In this document: positions 8,323 through 15,374 of the stretch, one piece after another
How positions within the stretch are numbered: position 1 is the first letter of the stretch
Layout of the letters: every line of letters starts with the position of its first letter
Source of the DNA: an uncultured bacterium
Lineage (GTDB): Bacteria > Bacillota > Clostridia > Lachnospirales > Lachnospiraceae
Reading direction: 5' to 3'
Assembly (NCBI GenBank): GCA_947063875.1
Contig: CAMSTY010000030.1
Span: 1 to 40,337 of the forward strand
Length of the DNA stretch: 40,337 nt
Made by a program: the position numbers and the translations under genes
The notes under the pieces: generated by a model
The model's input: the letters and a program-made list of their open reading frames with translations, nothing else
Database searches by the model: none
Told to the model about the DNA's origin: nothing

Positions 8323-9906
8323 CTATAGATTATCAAACACCTCCGTCTCCTTCTCCAACCCTTCCACAACCTCCTGGTTCACTCCCATCCTCCGGGCAAT
8401 CTCTTCCATATCTCCGGCTAGGCTGCGGGTATTGCCTGCCATACCGGCGATGCCGTCGGCGCCTTCGTCGATCGCCTCTGTGATTGTCCCGATAGAATCG
8501 GCAATGCCTGACATGGAATTTTTCAGCCGTTCTGTCTGCTCGTAAAATTCATCCATGGTCCGGCGGATGTAGGCGGCGTCTTCCTTATATTGGCTTCCGG
8601 ACTGGACGAAGGCCTGGAATTCCGTGAGAACAGACTGATTCATATAATCAATCAGGTGCTGTGCATTTTCGGAAAGATTATAGACGGCAGCAGTAACTAC
8701 GTTGGTAATAGCCTGAATCCGGTTGGCGGTCTCCTGGCTGGAATGGGCCAAGTCCCGCACCTCTCTGGCAACAACGGCGAAACCCTTGCCGGCAACGCCT
8801 GCATTGGCGGCTTCCACAGAAGCATTCAGGGCAATCAGCCGGGTCTGCTGGGCGATATTGAGAATCTCGCCGGTCAGAGAGTTGATCTGATCCACACTTC
8901 TGCTTTTCTCAATGGCCTCATCAAGAGTTTTTAGGATTTCCTCCGCTTTGGCCCCGGTAATATTCACGCTGTTTTGGGCAGACTGCTGCATGGCGTCGGC
9001 CCGGGAATTCATCTGGATGGTATAGGCGGTGATGGCGCTGCATTCCTTTGCGATATTATGTACATCCTGCCGGACATTTTCTGCATTGTCATTGATATCC
9101 GACACATTTCCTGCCACCTCCTGAAAGGTGGTTGAAAGCCGTCCGGCAAGTGAAGAAAGGCTGGCTGCGCTTTTCTTGGAATCCTTGGTTTTCTTTAAAA
9201 CCTCGCCGGTCATGGTGTTGATGCGCCCGGAGCTTTCCTGTATGGTCCCCAGAATACTCTTGACAGGAGTAACTACATAATCCGTGATCAGCCTGAAGTC
9301 TGCGAATACCAGGGAAATGCAGGCGATTACTGCACCTACGCCGGCCACCAGGGATATGATATATACAACGGACAGGCGTGACCTGGCTTGGGAGGTCTGC
9401 TCACGGATAGACGCATTCAGGGCCTGGATGTCTCCCTCCATAGCGTTGGCGCAGGAGGAAACGCTTCCGTTGGCCAAGGCATAGGCGTCCTGGGTTTTGT
9501 GGCTGGCGCTGGCGCAGACCAGATGGACCAGCGCATGTTTGAAGGAATCGTAATCGGACAGGAGGGCTTCGTACTGGCTTCGATCCTTAGGGATGACATA
9601 GGTCTCATATTCTGCAAGCATATGATCCAAAAGCGCCTCTTCTTCCTTGATCTGCTGGACGAGGGTGATCATGGTATTGTAGTCCGTGGCGACAATGTGG
9701 CTTAGCGCCATTTTGTGAATATTCATGGATGACTGGCAGATCTCAGACAGCCGGCTCTGGCCGTCCATGTAATTGTCTGCGATGTTGGCGGCGCTTGCAT
9801 TGACATTGTGGATATTGACAATGGAAAGGGCATTTGACAAAATCGCCACAATGCCAAGCAGTGCAATGGGAATGATTAAACGATGTTTTAAGCTGATATT
9901 TTTCAT
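8323..9906 (-). CDS. Methyl-accepting chemotaxis protein
   Basis: The 527-residue receptor has a first membrane segment at about residues 10-32, an extracytoplasmic helical sensor of about 150 residues (four-helix-bundle type), and a second membrane segment around residues 185-205. The cytoplasmic signalling domain contains the conserved hairpin region IALNASVEAANAGVAGKGF and VAREVRDLAHSSQETANRI. It should relay ligand binding to the CheA/CheW array. No che genes lie in the window. A GGAG site lies about 11 bases ahead of the ATG. It follows the solute-binding protein gene by 56 bp on the same strand, which suggests co-transcription and a functional link. Confidence 0.93.
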   Translation of the reverse strand: MKNISLKHRLIIPIALLGIVAILSNALSIVNIHNVNASAANIADNYMDGQSRLSEICQSSMNIHKMALSHIVATDYNTMITLVQQIKEEEALLDHMLAEYETYVIPKDRSQYEALLSDYDSFKHALVHLVCASASHKTQDAYALANGSVSSCANAMEGDIQALNASIREQTSQARSRLSVVYIISLVAGVGAVIACISLVFADFRLITDYVVTPVKSILGTIQESSGRINTMTGEVLKKTKDSKKSAASLSSLAGRLSTTFQEVAGNVSDINDNAENVRQDVHNIAKECSAITAYTIQMNSRADAMQQSAQNSVNITGAKAEEILKTLDEAIEKSRSVDQINSLTGEILNIAQQTRLIALNASVEAANAGVAGKGFAVVAREVRDLAHSSQETANRIQAITNVVTAAVYNLSENAQHLIDYMNQSVLTEFQAFVQSGSQYKEDAAYIRRTMDEFYEQTERLKNSMSGIADSIGTITEAIDEGADGIAGMAGNTRSLAGDMEEIARRMGVNQEVVEGLEKETEVFDNL

Positions 9907-9962
9907 AACGAATCGTGCTCCTTTGGCGTCAGATCAGGATATAGGACACAGGTCCGGGGTTA

Positions 9963-11204
9963 TTATGGGGCGATAATTCCCTCAACCATCGTATCAAGCA
10001 GATTCTGAAGGCTTTCCCCGGAGGGATTACCGGCAAGGATTTCAGTGGTAAAGTCCGTTACCGGGTCCCAGAAATTCCCGCCGATTCGCTGCGGGCAGGA
10101 AAATTCGGACTGCTCTAAAAGGGCGGCGATTGCCAGGGAATTCTGCACATCTTCTGAGGAGGCGGCCCGGATGTTGGAAGGCCCCTGTCCGCGCAGGAGG
10201 AAACGAAGCTCCTGATTTTTTTCGTTGGAAATCCACTCTGCCAGCTTTTCTGCCCATTCCCGATGCTTGGAATAGGCGTTGACCCCGATCAGCTTATAGC
10301 CAGAAAAAGAAGACATCTGCACCTGCTTTCTGGCACAGGTATAGGAAGGCAGCCGGGCGGCTCCATAACCGGCTCCCCAGGCTTCTTCCATAGCTAAGGC
10401 ATTCCACACGCCACTTATTCCTGCAATAATGGAACCGTCCCGGACACCCCTTAAGAAGCCGGCGTCATCCGTACTGAGAAAGCCGGCGTGCCCGGCCATA
10501 TCCATCATGGCCTGGGCAACATCCGTTCCCTTGATGGCTCCTTCTGTACTGTTCCAGGTACAGTAATTGGTAATGCCGTCATCATTCAGTCCCACGGTAA
10601 GTCCGGTATTGCCAAACAGGGAATATACATACCAGCCGGAGGACCAGTCCATGGAAACCTTTTTTTCCTGCTGGGCGGCGATATCCAGCATCCGGTCCCA
10701 GGATTTGATATCCTGCTCAGAAAAATATTGCTTATTATAATAAAGAAAATATCCGTTGTCAGCGGTCAGCGGAAAAGCATACAAAGTATTATTCACAGAG
10801 GCGGCAAGGACGGCCTCATCCAGATTGGCGCTTCTGACAGTATCTGGATCATTGACTGGTTCCAATGCGCCGGCGGCCACCAGCGTGTTCAGCTGGTCAT
10901 CTGCAAAGGCAAAAACATCCGCCCCGTTTTCCAGATCGGCCATCAAGGCATCCGTGCAGCTGCTTTCGCTCTGAGGCTCATAAGTAATGGAAAAATCCGC
11001 CTGACCCTGATATTCTGCCTCAAAGCCGTCGATAATCTGCCTGAGCAGTTCCTCGTCCTCCGAGCCGCCCCAGACTGTCAAATTGACGGTATCGGGTGAG
11101 GATATTTGCTGATTATTTGTGGAATCGGAATTGTTTTTTTGACATCCGGACAGGCCCAGAGCCAGAAGAAGGGCAGAGAGCCATAAGATATTTGTTCTTT
11201 TCAT
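9963..11204 (-). CDS. Extracellular solute-binding lipoprotein (family 1, sugar type)
   Basis: The 413-residue protein begins with a lipoprotein signal, MKRTNILWLSALLLALGLSG followed by Cys, then a Ser/Asn/Thr-rich spacer and a two-lobed periplasmic-type binding fold (NLTVWGGSEDEELLRQIIDG near the start). The open frame extends 13 codons upstream, but the ATG at 11204 has GGAG seven bases ahead and places the signal peptide correctly. No permease or ATPase genes adjoin it. The downstream partner is a chemoreceptor, so the protein may act in sensing. It could also serve a transporter encoded elsewhere. The ligand is unknown. Confidence 0.88.
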   Translation of the reverse strand: MKRTNILWLSALLLALGLSGCQKNNSDSTNNQQISSPDTVNLTVWGGSEDEELLRQIIDGFEAEYQGQADFSITYEPQSESSCTDALMADLENGADVFAFADDQLNTLVAAGALEPVNDPDTVRSANLDEAVLAASVNNTLYAFPLTADNGYFLYYNKQYFSEQDIKSWDRMLDIAAQQEKKVSMDWSSGWYVYSLFGNTGLTVGLNDDGITNYCTWNSTEGAIKGTDVAQAMMDMAGHAGFLSTDDAGFLRGVRDGSIIAGISGVWNALAMEEAWGAGYGAARLPSYTCARKQVQMSSFSGYKLIGVNAYSKHREWAEKLAEWISNEKNQELRFLLRGQGPSNIRAASSEDVQNSLAIAALLEQSEFSCPQRIGGNFWDPVTDFTTEILAGNPSGESLQNLLDTMVEGIIAP

Positions 11205-11238
11205 AAGTATCTCCGTAGAATATAATATTTCATCAATA

Positions 11239-11267
11239 ATCATATCATTTTTTGAAGTTTTTTACAA
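11239..11267 (-). promoter_or_regulatory. Promoter of the binding-protein/chemoreceptor operon
   Basis: On the minus strand TTGTAA (11262-11267) and TATGAT (11239-11244) are separated by 17 bp, giving a leader of about 30 nt. Confidence 0.6.
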
Positions 11268-11331
11268 TGGGGTATCCTGCTATATTTTTATGATTTTCAT
11301 GAGCTTTGGCCTCAGGACTTTGGCTTCAGGA

Positions 11332-11360
11332 GTGACAGGATAAAACAATTCTGGTACAAT
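11332..11360 (+). promoter_or_regulatory. Promoter of the unknown-Nudix-DUF1963 operon
   Basis: GTGACA (11332-11337) lies 17 bp from TACAAT (11355-11360), and the latter is preceded by TGG, forming an extended -10. Confidence 0.65.
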
Positions 11361-11394
11361 AAAAGAATCGGAGACGAAAAAGAACAGGAAAGGA

Positions 11395-11904
11395 ATGATA
11401 AAAACTATGGACAGACATGAAATCAGATATATGTTTGAACATCGACTGTTACCCCATTGGTTTTTTGAAAAAAAGTTTGCCTTTGTCGGAATGCTGCATC
11501 AGGATAAGGGGATATTGTACAGGATTATCAATGGTATTTTTGAAAAAGAAGTGGCGGAAAATCCCTATACCGTTGATATGTTTGGAGCCTCATTGTCCAA
11601 AATTACAGATCAGGCAATGACGGTTAAGATCTCTTTTCCCGAGCCGGAAGAGGAGCCTTTATGCTATTGCTCCTATTTGTTTTTTGATGAAAAATTTGAA
11701 AAAACCGGATATTTCTGTATCGAAAAGGGGAATACAGAAGGGGGGATGTGCCCTTTTGTGTGCTCCTGGACGGAAGACGGAAACCATCGGAATCATGGAC
11801 AGTGCGGGTTGAAAAATGACGGCGATTTTCTGCGATGCGCAGATATTTATATGGAAGAAATGTATGGTATGACCAGGAAGAAAAAGGAGAAAATGGAAGA
11901 CTGA
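11395..11904 (+). CDS. Unrecognised cytoplasmic protein
   Basis: The 169-residue product has no signal peptide or membrane segment and ends in a lysine-rich tail. I do not recognise the family. Visible features are an aromatic N-terminal region (LLPHWFFEKKFAFVGML), an acidic EPEEEP stretch and four cysteines in the second half. The ribosome binding site AGGAAAGGA is very close to the first ATG. The ATG at 11407 is an alternative start, but its spacing from AAAGGA is long (about 12 nt). The gene is the first of a coupled cluster: its stop is two bases from the Nudix start. Function is unknown. Confidence 0.7.
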   Translation: MIKTMDRHEIRYMFEHRLLPHWFFEKKFAFVGMLHQDKGILYRIINGIFEKEVAENPYTVDMFGASLSKITDQAMTVKISFPEPEEEPLCYCSYLFFDEKFEKTGYFCIEKGNTEGGMCPFVCSWTEDGNHRNHGQCGLKNDGDFLRCADIYMEEMYGMTRKKKEKMED

Positions 11905-11906
11905 AA

Positions 11907-12374
11907 ATGACAAAAGACAAGGAAACTATCCCGGTAGCCGCCGCCATTATCCGCCATAAAAATGCAGTCCTTGCAACCAAGCGGGGATATGGCCCTTACA
12001 AAGGTGGCTGGGAGTTCCCCGGCGGAAAAATCGAGCCGGGGGAAACGCCGGGCCAGGCGGTGCTTCGGGAGATCCGAGAGGAATTGGCAGCAGAGATTAC
12101 AGTCCGGGAACTGGTCGGGATCATAGAATATGATTACCCGGATTTTCATCTGAAGATGCATTGCTTCCTGTGTGAACGGAAAGCGGACGATATCGTGCTG
12201 AAGGAACACGAAGCTGCCATATGGCTGACAGAGGATACGATAGACGAGGTAGAATGGCTGCCGGCAGACCGGATGATTATTCCAAGGGTGAAGCTGCTTA
12301 TGAAAAGCGGTCGTTTTGAGAAAGAGGCGGCAGCTGTTACCGGTGCAGAACGGAGGCAAGGTGAAAGCATATAA
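11907..12374 (+). CDS. mutT: Nudix hydrolase, MutT (8-oxo-dGTP diphosphatase) type
   Basis: The 155-residue enzyme carries a full Nudix box, GGKIEPGETPGQAVLREI followed by REEL, at about residues 36-58. It also has the MutT-like context VLATKRGYGPYKGGWEFPGG. The last glycine of the box is replaced by alanine, which the family tolerates. The expected role is hydrolysis of oxidised nucleoside triphosphates to monophosphates. The ATG at 11907 has GGAAG seven bases upstream. The open frame extends 24 codons further into the preceding gene, but that stretch looks unlike a Nudix N-terminus. The 3' end overlaps the next gene by 14 bp. Confidence 0.85.
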   Translation: MTKDKETIPVAAAIIRHKNAVLATKRGYGPYKGGWEFPGGKIEPGETPGQAVLREIREELAAEITVRELVGIIEYDYPDFHLKMHCFLCERKADDIVLKEHEAAIWLTEDTIDEVEWLPADRMIIPRVKLLMKSGRFEKEAAAVTGAERRQGESI

Positions 12375-12975
12375 AATAGATGGTTTTATTTCCCAAAGTG
12401 AAGATAAACATTTTATAACAAAATTCGGCGGGCAGCCGGATTGGATGGCAACTCCTCAGTGGCCGGTCAGTCCTGCGTGGGATTACAGACCCTTAAAATT
12501 CATAGGACAGATACGGTTAAATGATTTTTGCCATGAACTGGAAAAATTAACTTTGGCATATATTTTTATGACACAACCAAAAGACAGAAACGATCTGTTT
12601 TTTGACCCGGATATCATTTATCCGGATGAAGGTGAAAACGCGGTTATAATTCAGCCTGACGGAAAAATTCCGGAATATCTCCATGTGGAAAATTTCCGTA
12701 CAGGACCAACGGTAGACAGCAAAAGCATATGGATACCGCAGACAACGGAAATAGAAGAAACACCGGTAACGGAATTCCGGCAAATGGATGAAGATAAGTT
12801 TTGCGGTATCCCTGCTTTGATTCAAAATAGTGAAGTGGAGTCCGATGGTAAATTATTATTACAGCTGCACACCAATTGGCTTCCCTTTTATATAAATGCG
12901 GGAGGCGCGCCAACATTGTTTGTGTTTATCAATAACACGAAGGATGGGGGATTTATTCTGATTGAAGACAGGTAA
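12361..12975 (+). CDS. DUF1963 (YwqG-like) family protein
   Basis: The 204-residue protein resembles the DUF1963/YwqG family through KFGGQPDWMATPQWP and PLKFIGQIRL near the N-terminus and an LLQLHTNW segment near the C-terminus. Its biochemical role is unknown. I place the start at GTG 12361, four bases after CGGAGG, because the upstream in-frame codons lie inside the Nudix gene. The overlap implies translational coupling. The A+T content is higher than in the Nudix gene. The alternative start at 12316 would add 15 residues that look spurious. Confidence 0.7.
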   Translation: MKAYKIDGFISQSEDKHFITKFGGQPDWMATPQWPVSPAWDYRPLKFIGQIRLNDFCHELEKLTLAYIFMTQPKDRNDLFFDPDIIYPDEGENAVIIQPDGKIPEYLHVENFRTGPTVDSKSIWIPQTTEIEETPVTEFRQMDEDKFCGIPALIQNSEVESDGKLLLQLHTNWLPFYINAGGAPTLFVFINNTKDGGFILIEDR

Positions 12976-13004
12976 AATCCAGCCTGACGTATCGATGCTT
13001 AGAC

Positions 13005-13034
13005 AGCGCTTAAGAAAAGCTTAAGTGCTATTTC
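13005..13034 (+). terminator. Weak terminator-like hairpin after the DUF1963 gene
   Basis: AGCGCTTAAG (13005-13014) pairs with CTTAAGTGCT (13020-13029), one G-U pair included, around an AAAAG loop. It is followed by ATTTCT rather than a clear T-run. Confidence 0.5.
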
Positions 13035-13130
13035 TGTGGCTTGTTATTACGAATGTATATCCGATACCAAGGCAGGTCAAGCCGAAACTTAACACTTAAT
13101 TCCTCTTTCGGCCCTGTACGGATTCCGGAC

Positions 13131-13163
13131 GTCATGCCCTACGAGAGGCATACGAGTAGAGAT
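13131..13163 (+). repeat. Solitary type I-C-like CRISPR repeat (no array)
   Basis: The 33-nt segment begins GTCATGCCCTACGAG and ends GGCATACGAGTAGAGAT. It has the type I-C plan: a GTC start, a short stem (ATGCC/GGCAT) and a G-x-GTAGAGAT end close to the usual GxGxxTTGAAAT or GAGTAGAAAT tail. I see no second copy at spacer distance on either side and no cas genes. It is either an orphan relic or a chance resemblance. Confidence 0.4.
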
Positions 13164-13227
13164 AGCGAGAAGGTCATATTGCTGTATAAGATAATAAAAG
13201 CAGCATAAAATGGAGTGCTGGGTTGAA

Positions 13228-13280
13228 AAAAATGAGAGCAGCGGATGGTCGGCCCCTTCTGCTGCTCTCATTTCTTTTTC
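13228..13280. terminator. Strong bidirectional terminator
   Basis: AAATGAGAGCAGC (13230-13242) pairs perfectly with GCTGCTCTCATTT (13261-13273), followed by CTTTTT on the plus strand and preceded by GAAAAA, which reads as TTTTTC on the minus strand. It can end the minus-strand small membrane peptide transcript and any plus-strand readthrough. Confidence 0.8.
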
Positions 13281-13332
13281 AGTCTTTTGTAAGGAAGTTG
13301 AGGGCACATATCAATAACCGTTCCCCCACCCC

Positions 13333-13452
13333 TTATAAAAAGTAGTTCATATACCGTACAGTTACGACAGCAAAAGCCATAACGACAGCAAATACTCCTG
13401 TCATAATTGTCTCGCCCTGCTTAACCCAGAATTTGTTGATATTTTTAACCAT
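13333..13452 (-). CDS. 39-residue single-span membrane peptide
   Basis: A short frame on the minus strand encodes 39 residues that start MVKNINKFWVKQGETIMTG and contain one hydrophobic segment of about 15 residues (GVFAVVMAFAVVTV), ending RYMNYFL. An excellent AAAGGAGG ribosome binding site lies eight bases before the ATG. A strong terminator lies 50 bp downstream, so this looks like a complete monocistronic unit. I do not recognise the family. Possibilities are a small regulatory membrane peptide or a toxin-like peptide, and the sequence does not separate them. Upstream, ATCAG and CTGAT form a short inverted repeat. Confidence 0.65.
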   Translation of the reverse strand: MVKNINKFWVKQGETIMTGVFAVVMAFAVVTVRYMNYFL

Positions 13453-13560
13453 GATAAATTCCTCCTTTTTGACATTTGCTTTGCATCAGCTTTTCAACTG
13501 ATATGTTTATAATACAAGAAAAATATGGAAGATATAAGGTTTGATTTTATCTAAAATATA

Positions 13561-13572
13561 GTCAATATTGAC
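13561..13572. promoter_or_regulatory. Perfect palindrome, possible operator
   Basis: GTCAATATTGAC is a perfect 12-bp palindrome about 50 bp before the AraC-family gene and about 110 bp upstream of the divergent small membrane peptide. It embeds a TTGAC -35-like sequence. TATAAT at 13602-13607 is too far away (28 bp) to pair with it as a standard promoter. Confidence 0.35.
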
Positions 13573-13619
13573 TTTTGCTGGAAAAGGAGAAGGAAAAGAA
13601 GTATAATAAGGATATGGAA

Positions 13620-14465
13620 ATGACTTTTAAAGAGACGAATGTATTGCCGGATATGGGATTTCAGATCGATTTTGTGACGATGAAGTATAATTCACCGCCT
13701 CACTGGCATCGGGAAATGGAGATCCTCTATATTCTGAATGGAAGCGCAATATTGACAATGGAAGGAGAAACTTATTACGTAAAACCTCTGGATCTGATTG
13801 TTGTGGATTCGTCTGTGATTCATGAGGCGATTTATGAACTTCCTCAGACTATGGGAATCTGTATTCATATTTCCAAGGCTTCTCTCCGGCGTTATCTTTC
13901 TGATATTGAATTGCTGCAGATTATCTGCTGTGAGGAAAAGCTTCTGCCAAAGCAGCAGGATGGTTATAACCGGTTATGTGAGTACTTAAAGGATTTGACG
14001 GAACTTTATTTTGTCCAGAAGGCAAGCTATCCTTTCAGCAGCAGTGCGTTAATTCTGTCAATTATGGCTGTTCTGGTGGATGATTTCAGCATTCCGATAC
14101 CGGATACGATTGTGGCCACCGGAAACAGCCAGTTAAGCCGCATTGAACAGATTTTTCAATACGTGGAGCATCACTACAAAGAGCCGGTCGAGCTTCAGGA
14201 GGCAGCAGATGAACTGGGCCTGAATAAGGAATATTTCTGCCGTTTTTTTAAAAAGAATACGGGAATGTCCTTTCTGCAATATGTCAGCCATGTGCGGCTG
14301 AACCATATTTATCAGGACCTTTTGTACAAGGACGACAGCATTCAGGAGATTTTGGAGCAGAACGGGGTATTCAATAACAAACGGTTCTATAAACAGTTTA
14401 AAGATACCTTTCACTGCACCCCCAGGGAGCTGAGAAAACTCACCAAGGACAATCCCTACCTTTAG
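13620..14465 (+). CDS. AraC-family transcriptional regulator
   Basis: The protein has an N-terminal cupin (PPHWHREMEILYILNGSA, YYVKPLDLIVVDSSVIHE) that would bind a small ligand. A C-terminal pair of helix-turn-helix motifs follows (VELQEAADELGLNKEYFCRF and QEILEQNGVFNNKRFYKQFK), with the typical FKDTFHCTPRELRK end. It is 281 residues from the ATG at 13620, which has AAGGA seven bases upstream. ATG 13614 and TTG 13575 are alternatives. It converges on an alcohol dehydrogenase remnant with ten bases between stops. The regulated genes are not obvious, and the divergent small peptide gene is one candidate. Confidence 0.92.
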   Translation: MTFKETNVLPDMGFQIDFVTMKYNSPPHWHREMEILYILNGSAILTMEGETYYVKPLDLIVVDSSVIHEAIYELPQTMGICIHISKASLRRYLSDIELLQIICCEEKLLPKQQDGYNRLCEYLKDLTELYFVQKASYPFSSSALILSIMAVLVDDFSIPIPDTIVATGNSQLSRIEQIFQYVEHHYKEPVELQEAADELGLNKEYFCRFFKKNTGMSFLQYVSHVRLNHIYQDLLYKDDSIQEILEQNGVFNNKRFYKQFKDTFHCTPRELRKLTKDNPYL

Positions 14466-14475
14466 AGACGGCATT

Positions 14476-15324
14476 TTACCGGTTTGCCTTTTGATAAATC
14501 CCGTAGATGTCTTCTTCATTCAGAACCTGGAAGGTTCCGATGCTTCTGCTTCGCTGGAAGGAGCATCGGTAGGCCAGATCCCGGAGGACTTCTTCTGCCT
14601 GTATGCCGATATCCTGATTTTGGCCGAAGCTGACGGGCATTCCCAGTTCTGTGAAATATTCTCTGGTGGCCTGTATTCCGGCGGCAGCCAGATCATTTTC
14701 GTCGCTGCCGCTTAGCCCCCAGACATTTTTGGCATAGCGGGCAAATCGGGCAGGTTTGGCGTGGCAGACCGTCCGTGCCCAGGAATCCCAGACTGTGGAC
14801 AGGGAAGCGCCATGGGCAGTGCCAAACATAGCAGATAATTCATGGCCGAGCTGATGTACGGCGAAATCACCGGGGCCGCCAAGGCCAGTCAGGCCATTGT
14901 GAGACAGGGAACCGGCCCACATGAGTTCACTCATGGCGTCGTAATCCTGCTGGTTTTTGACGGCGGTCCGGCCTTTGTCTATTACCGTGCGCAGGAGCGC
15001 TTCGGCGATAGCATCGGTCAGTTCATTGTCAACCGGATTGAAATACCGGTCCAGGGTATGCATCATGATATCGGTTACTCCGCAGGCCACCTGATAGACG
15101 GGAAGCGTATAAGTCAGTTCAGGGTTCATGATGGCGAATCTGGGACGGTTCAGGTCAGAACTGAACCCTCTCTTGCTTCCGGTAGCAGTATTGGCGAGGA
15201 CAGAAGAATTGCTGGTCTCACTGCCGGCGGCAGGAATGGTCAGGATGGCTCCGACTGGCAGGGCCCGGACGGCGACTTCTCTGCGGCACCAGAGAAAAAA
15301 GGCCCTATTGGCAAAAAAGCTGCT
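14476..15324 (-). pseudogene. 5'-truncated iron-containing alcohol dehydrogenase (BdhA-like)
   Basis: The C-terminal two thirds of a group III iron alcohol dehydrogenase is intact, with AILTIPAAGSETSNSSVL, RPRFAIMNPELTYTLP, the metal-ligand region VTDIMMHTLD and HQLGHELSAMFGTAHG. The family usually has about 380-400 residues with an N-terminal NAD(P)-binding domain. Here the recognisable sequence begins near 15270. Upstream the frame stays open only to an in-frame stop at 15325-15327 and reads unrelated sequence. The first internal ATG (15129) would give only 217 residues. The missing 5' end abuts the ABC exporter gene, so the break probably happened when that cassette arrived or rearranged. 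Confidence 0.8.
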
Positions 15325-15374
15325 TTATGGTAAGCTGTTCATGGAAAATGAATTTGCCGGAAGGATGAGATGGT

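Noticed and set aside
13131..13163. Full CRISPR array
   Set aside because: Only one repeat copy is present, no spacers can be delimited, and no cas genes are in the window.
13089..13307. 72-residue minus-strand frame containing the phrase AISTRMPLVGHD
   Set aside because: The phrase is the reverse translation of the type I-C-like repeat and not a protein; the frame also runs through the terminator.
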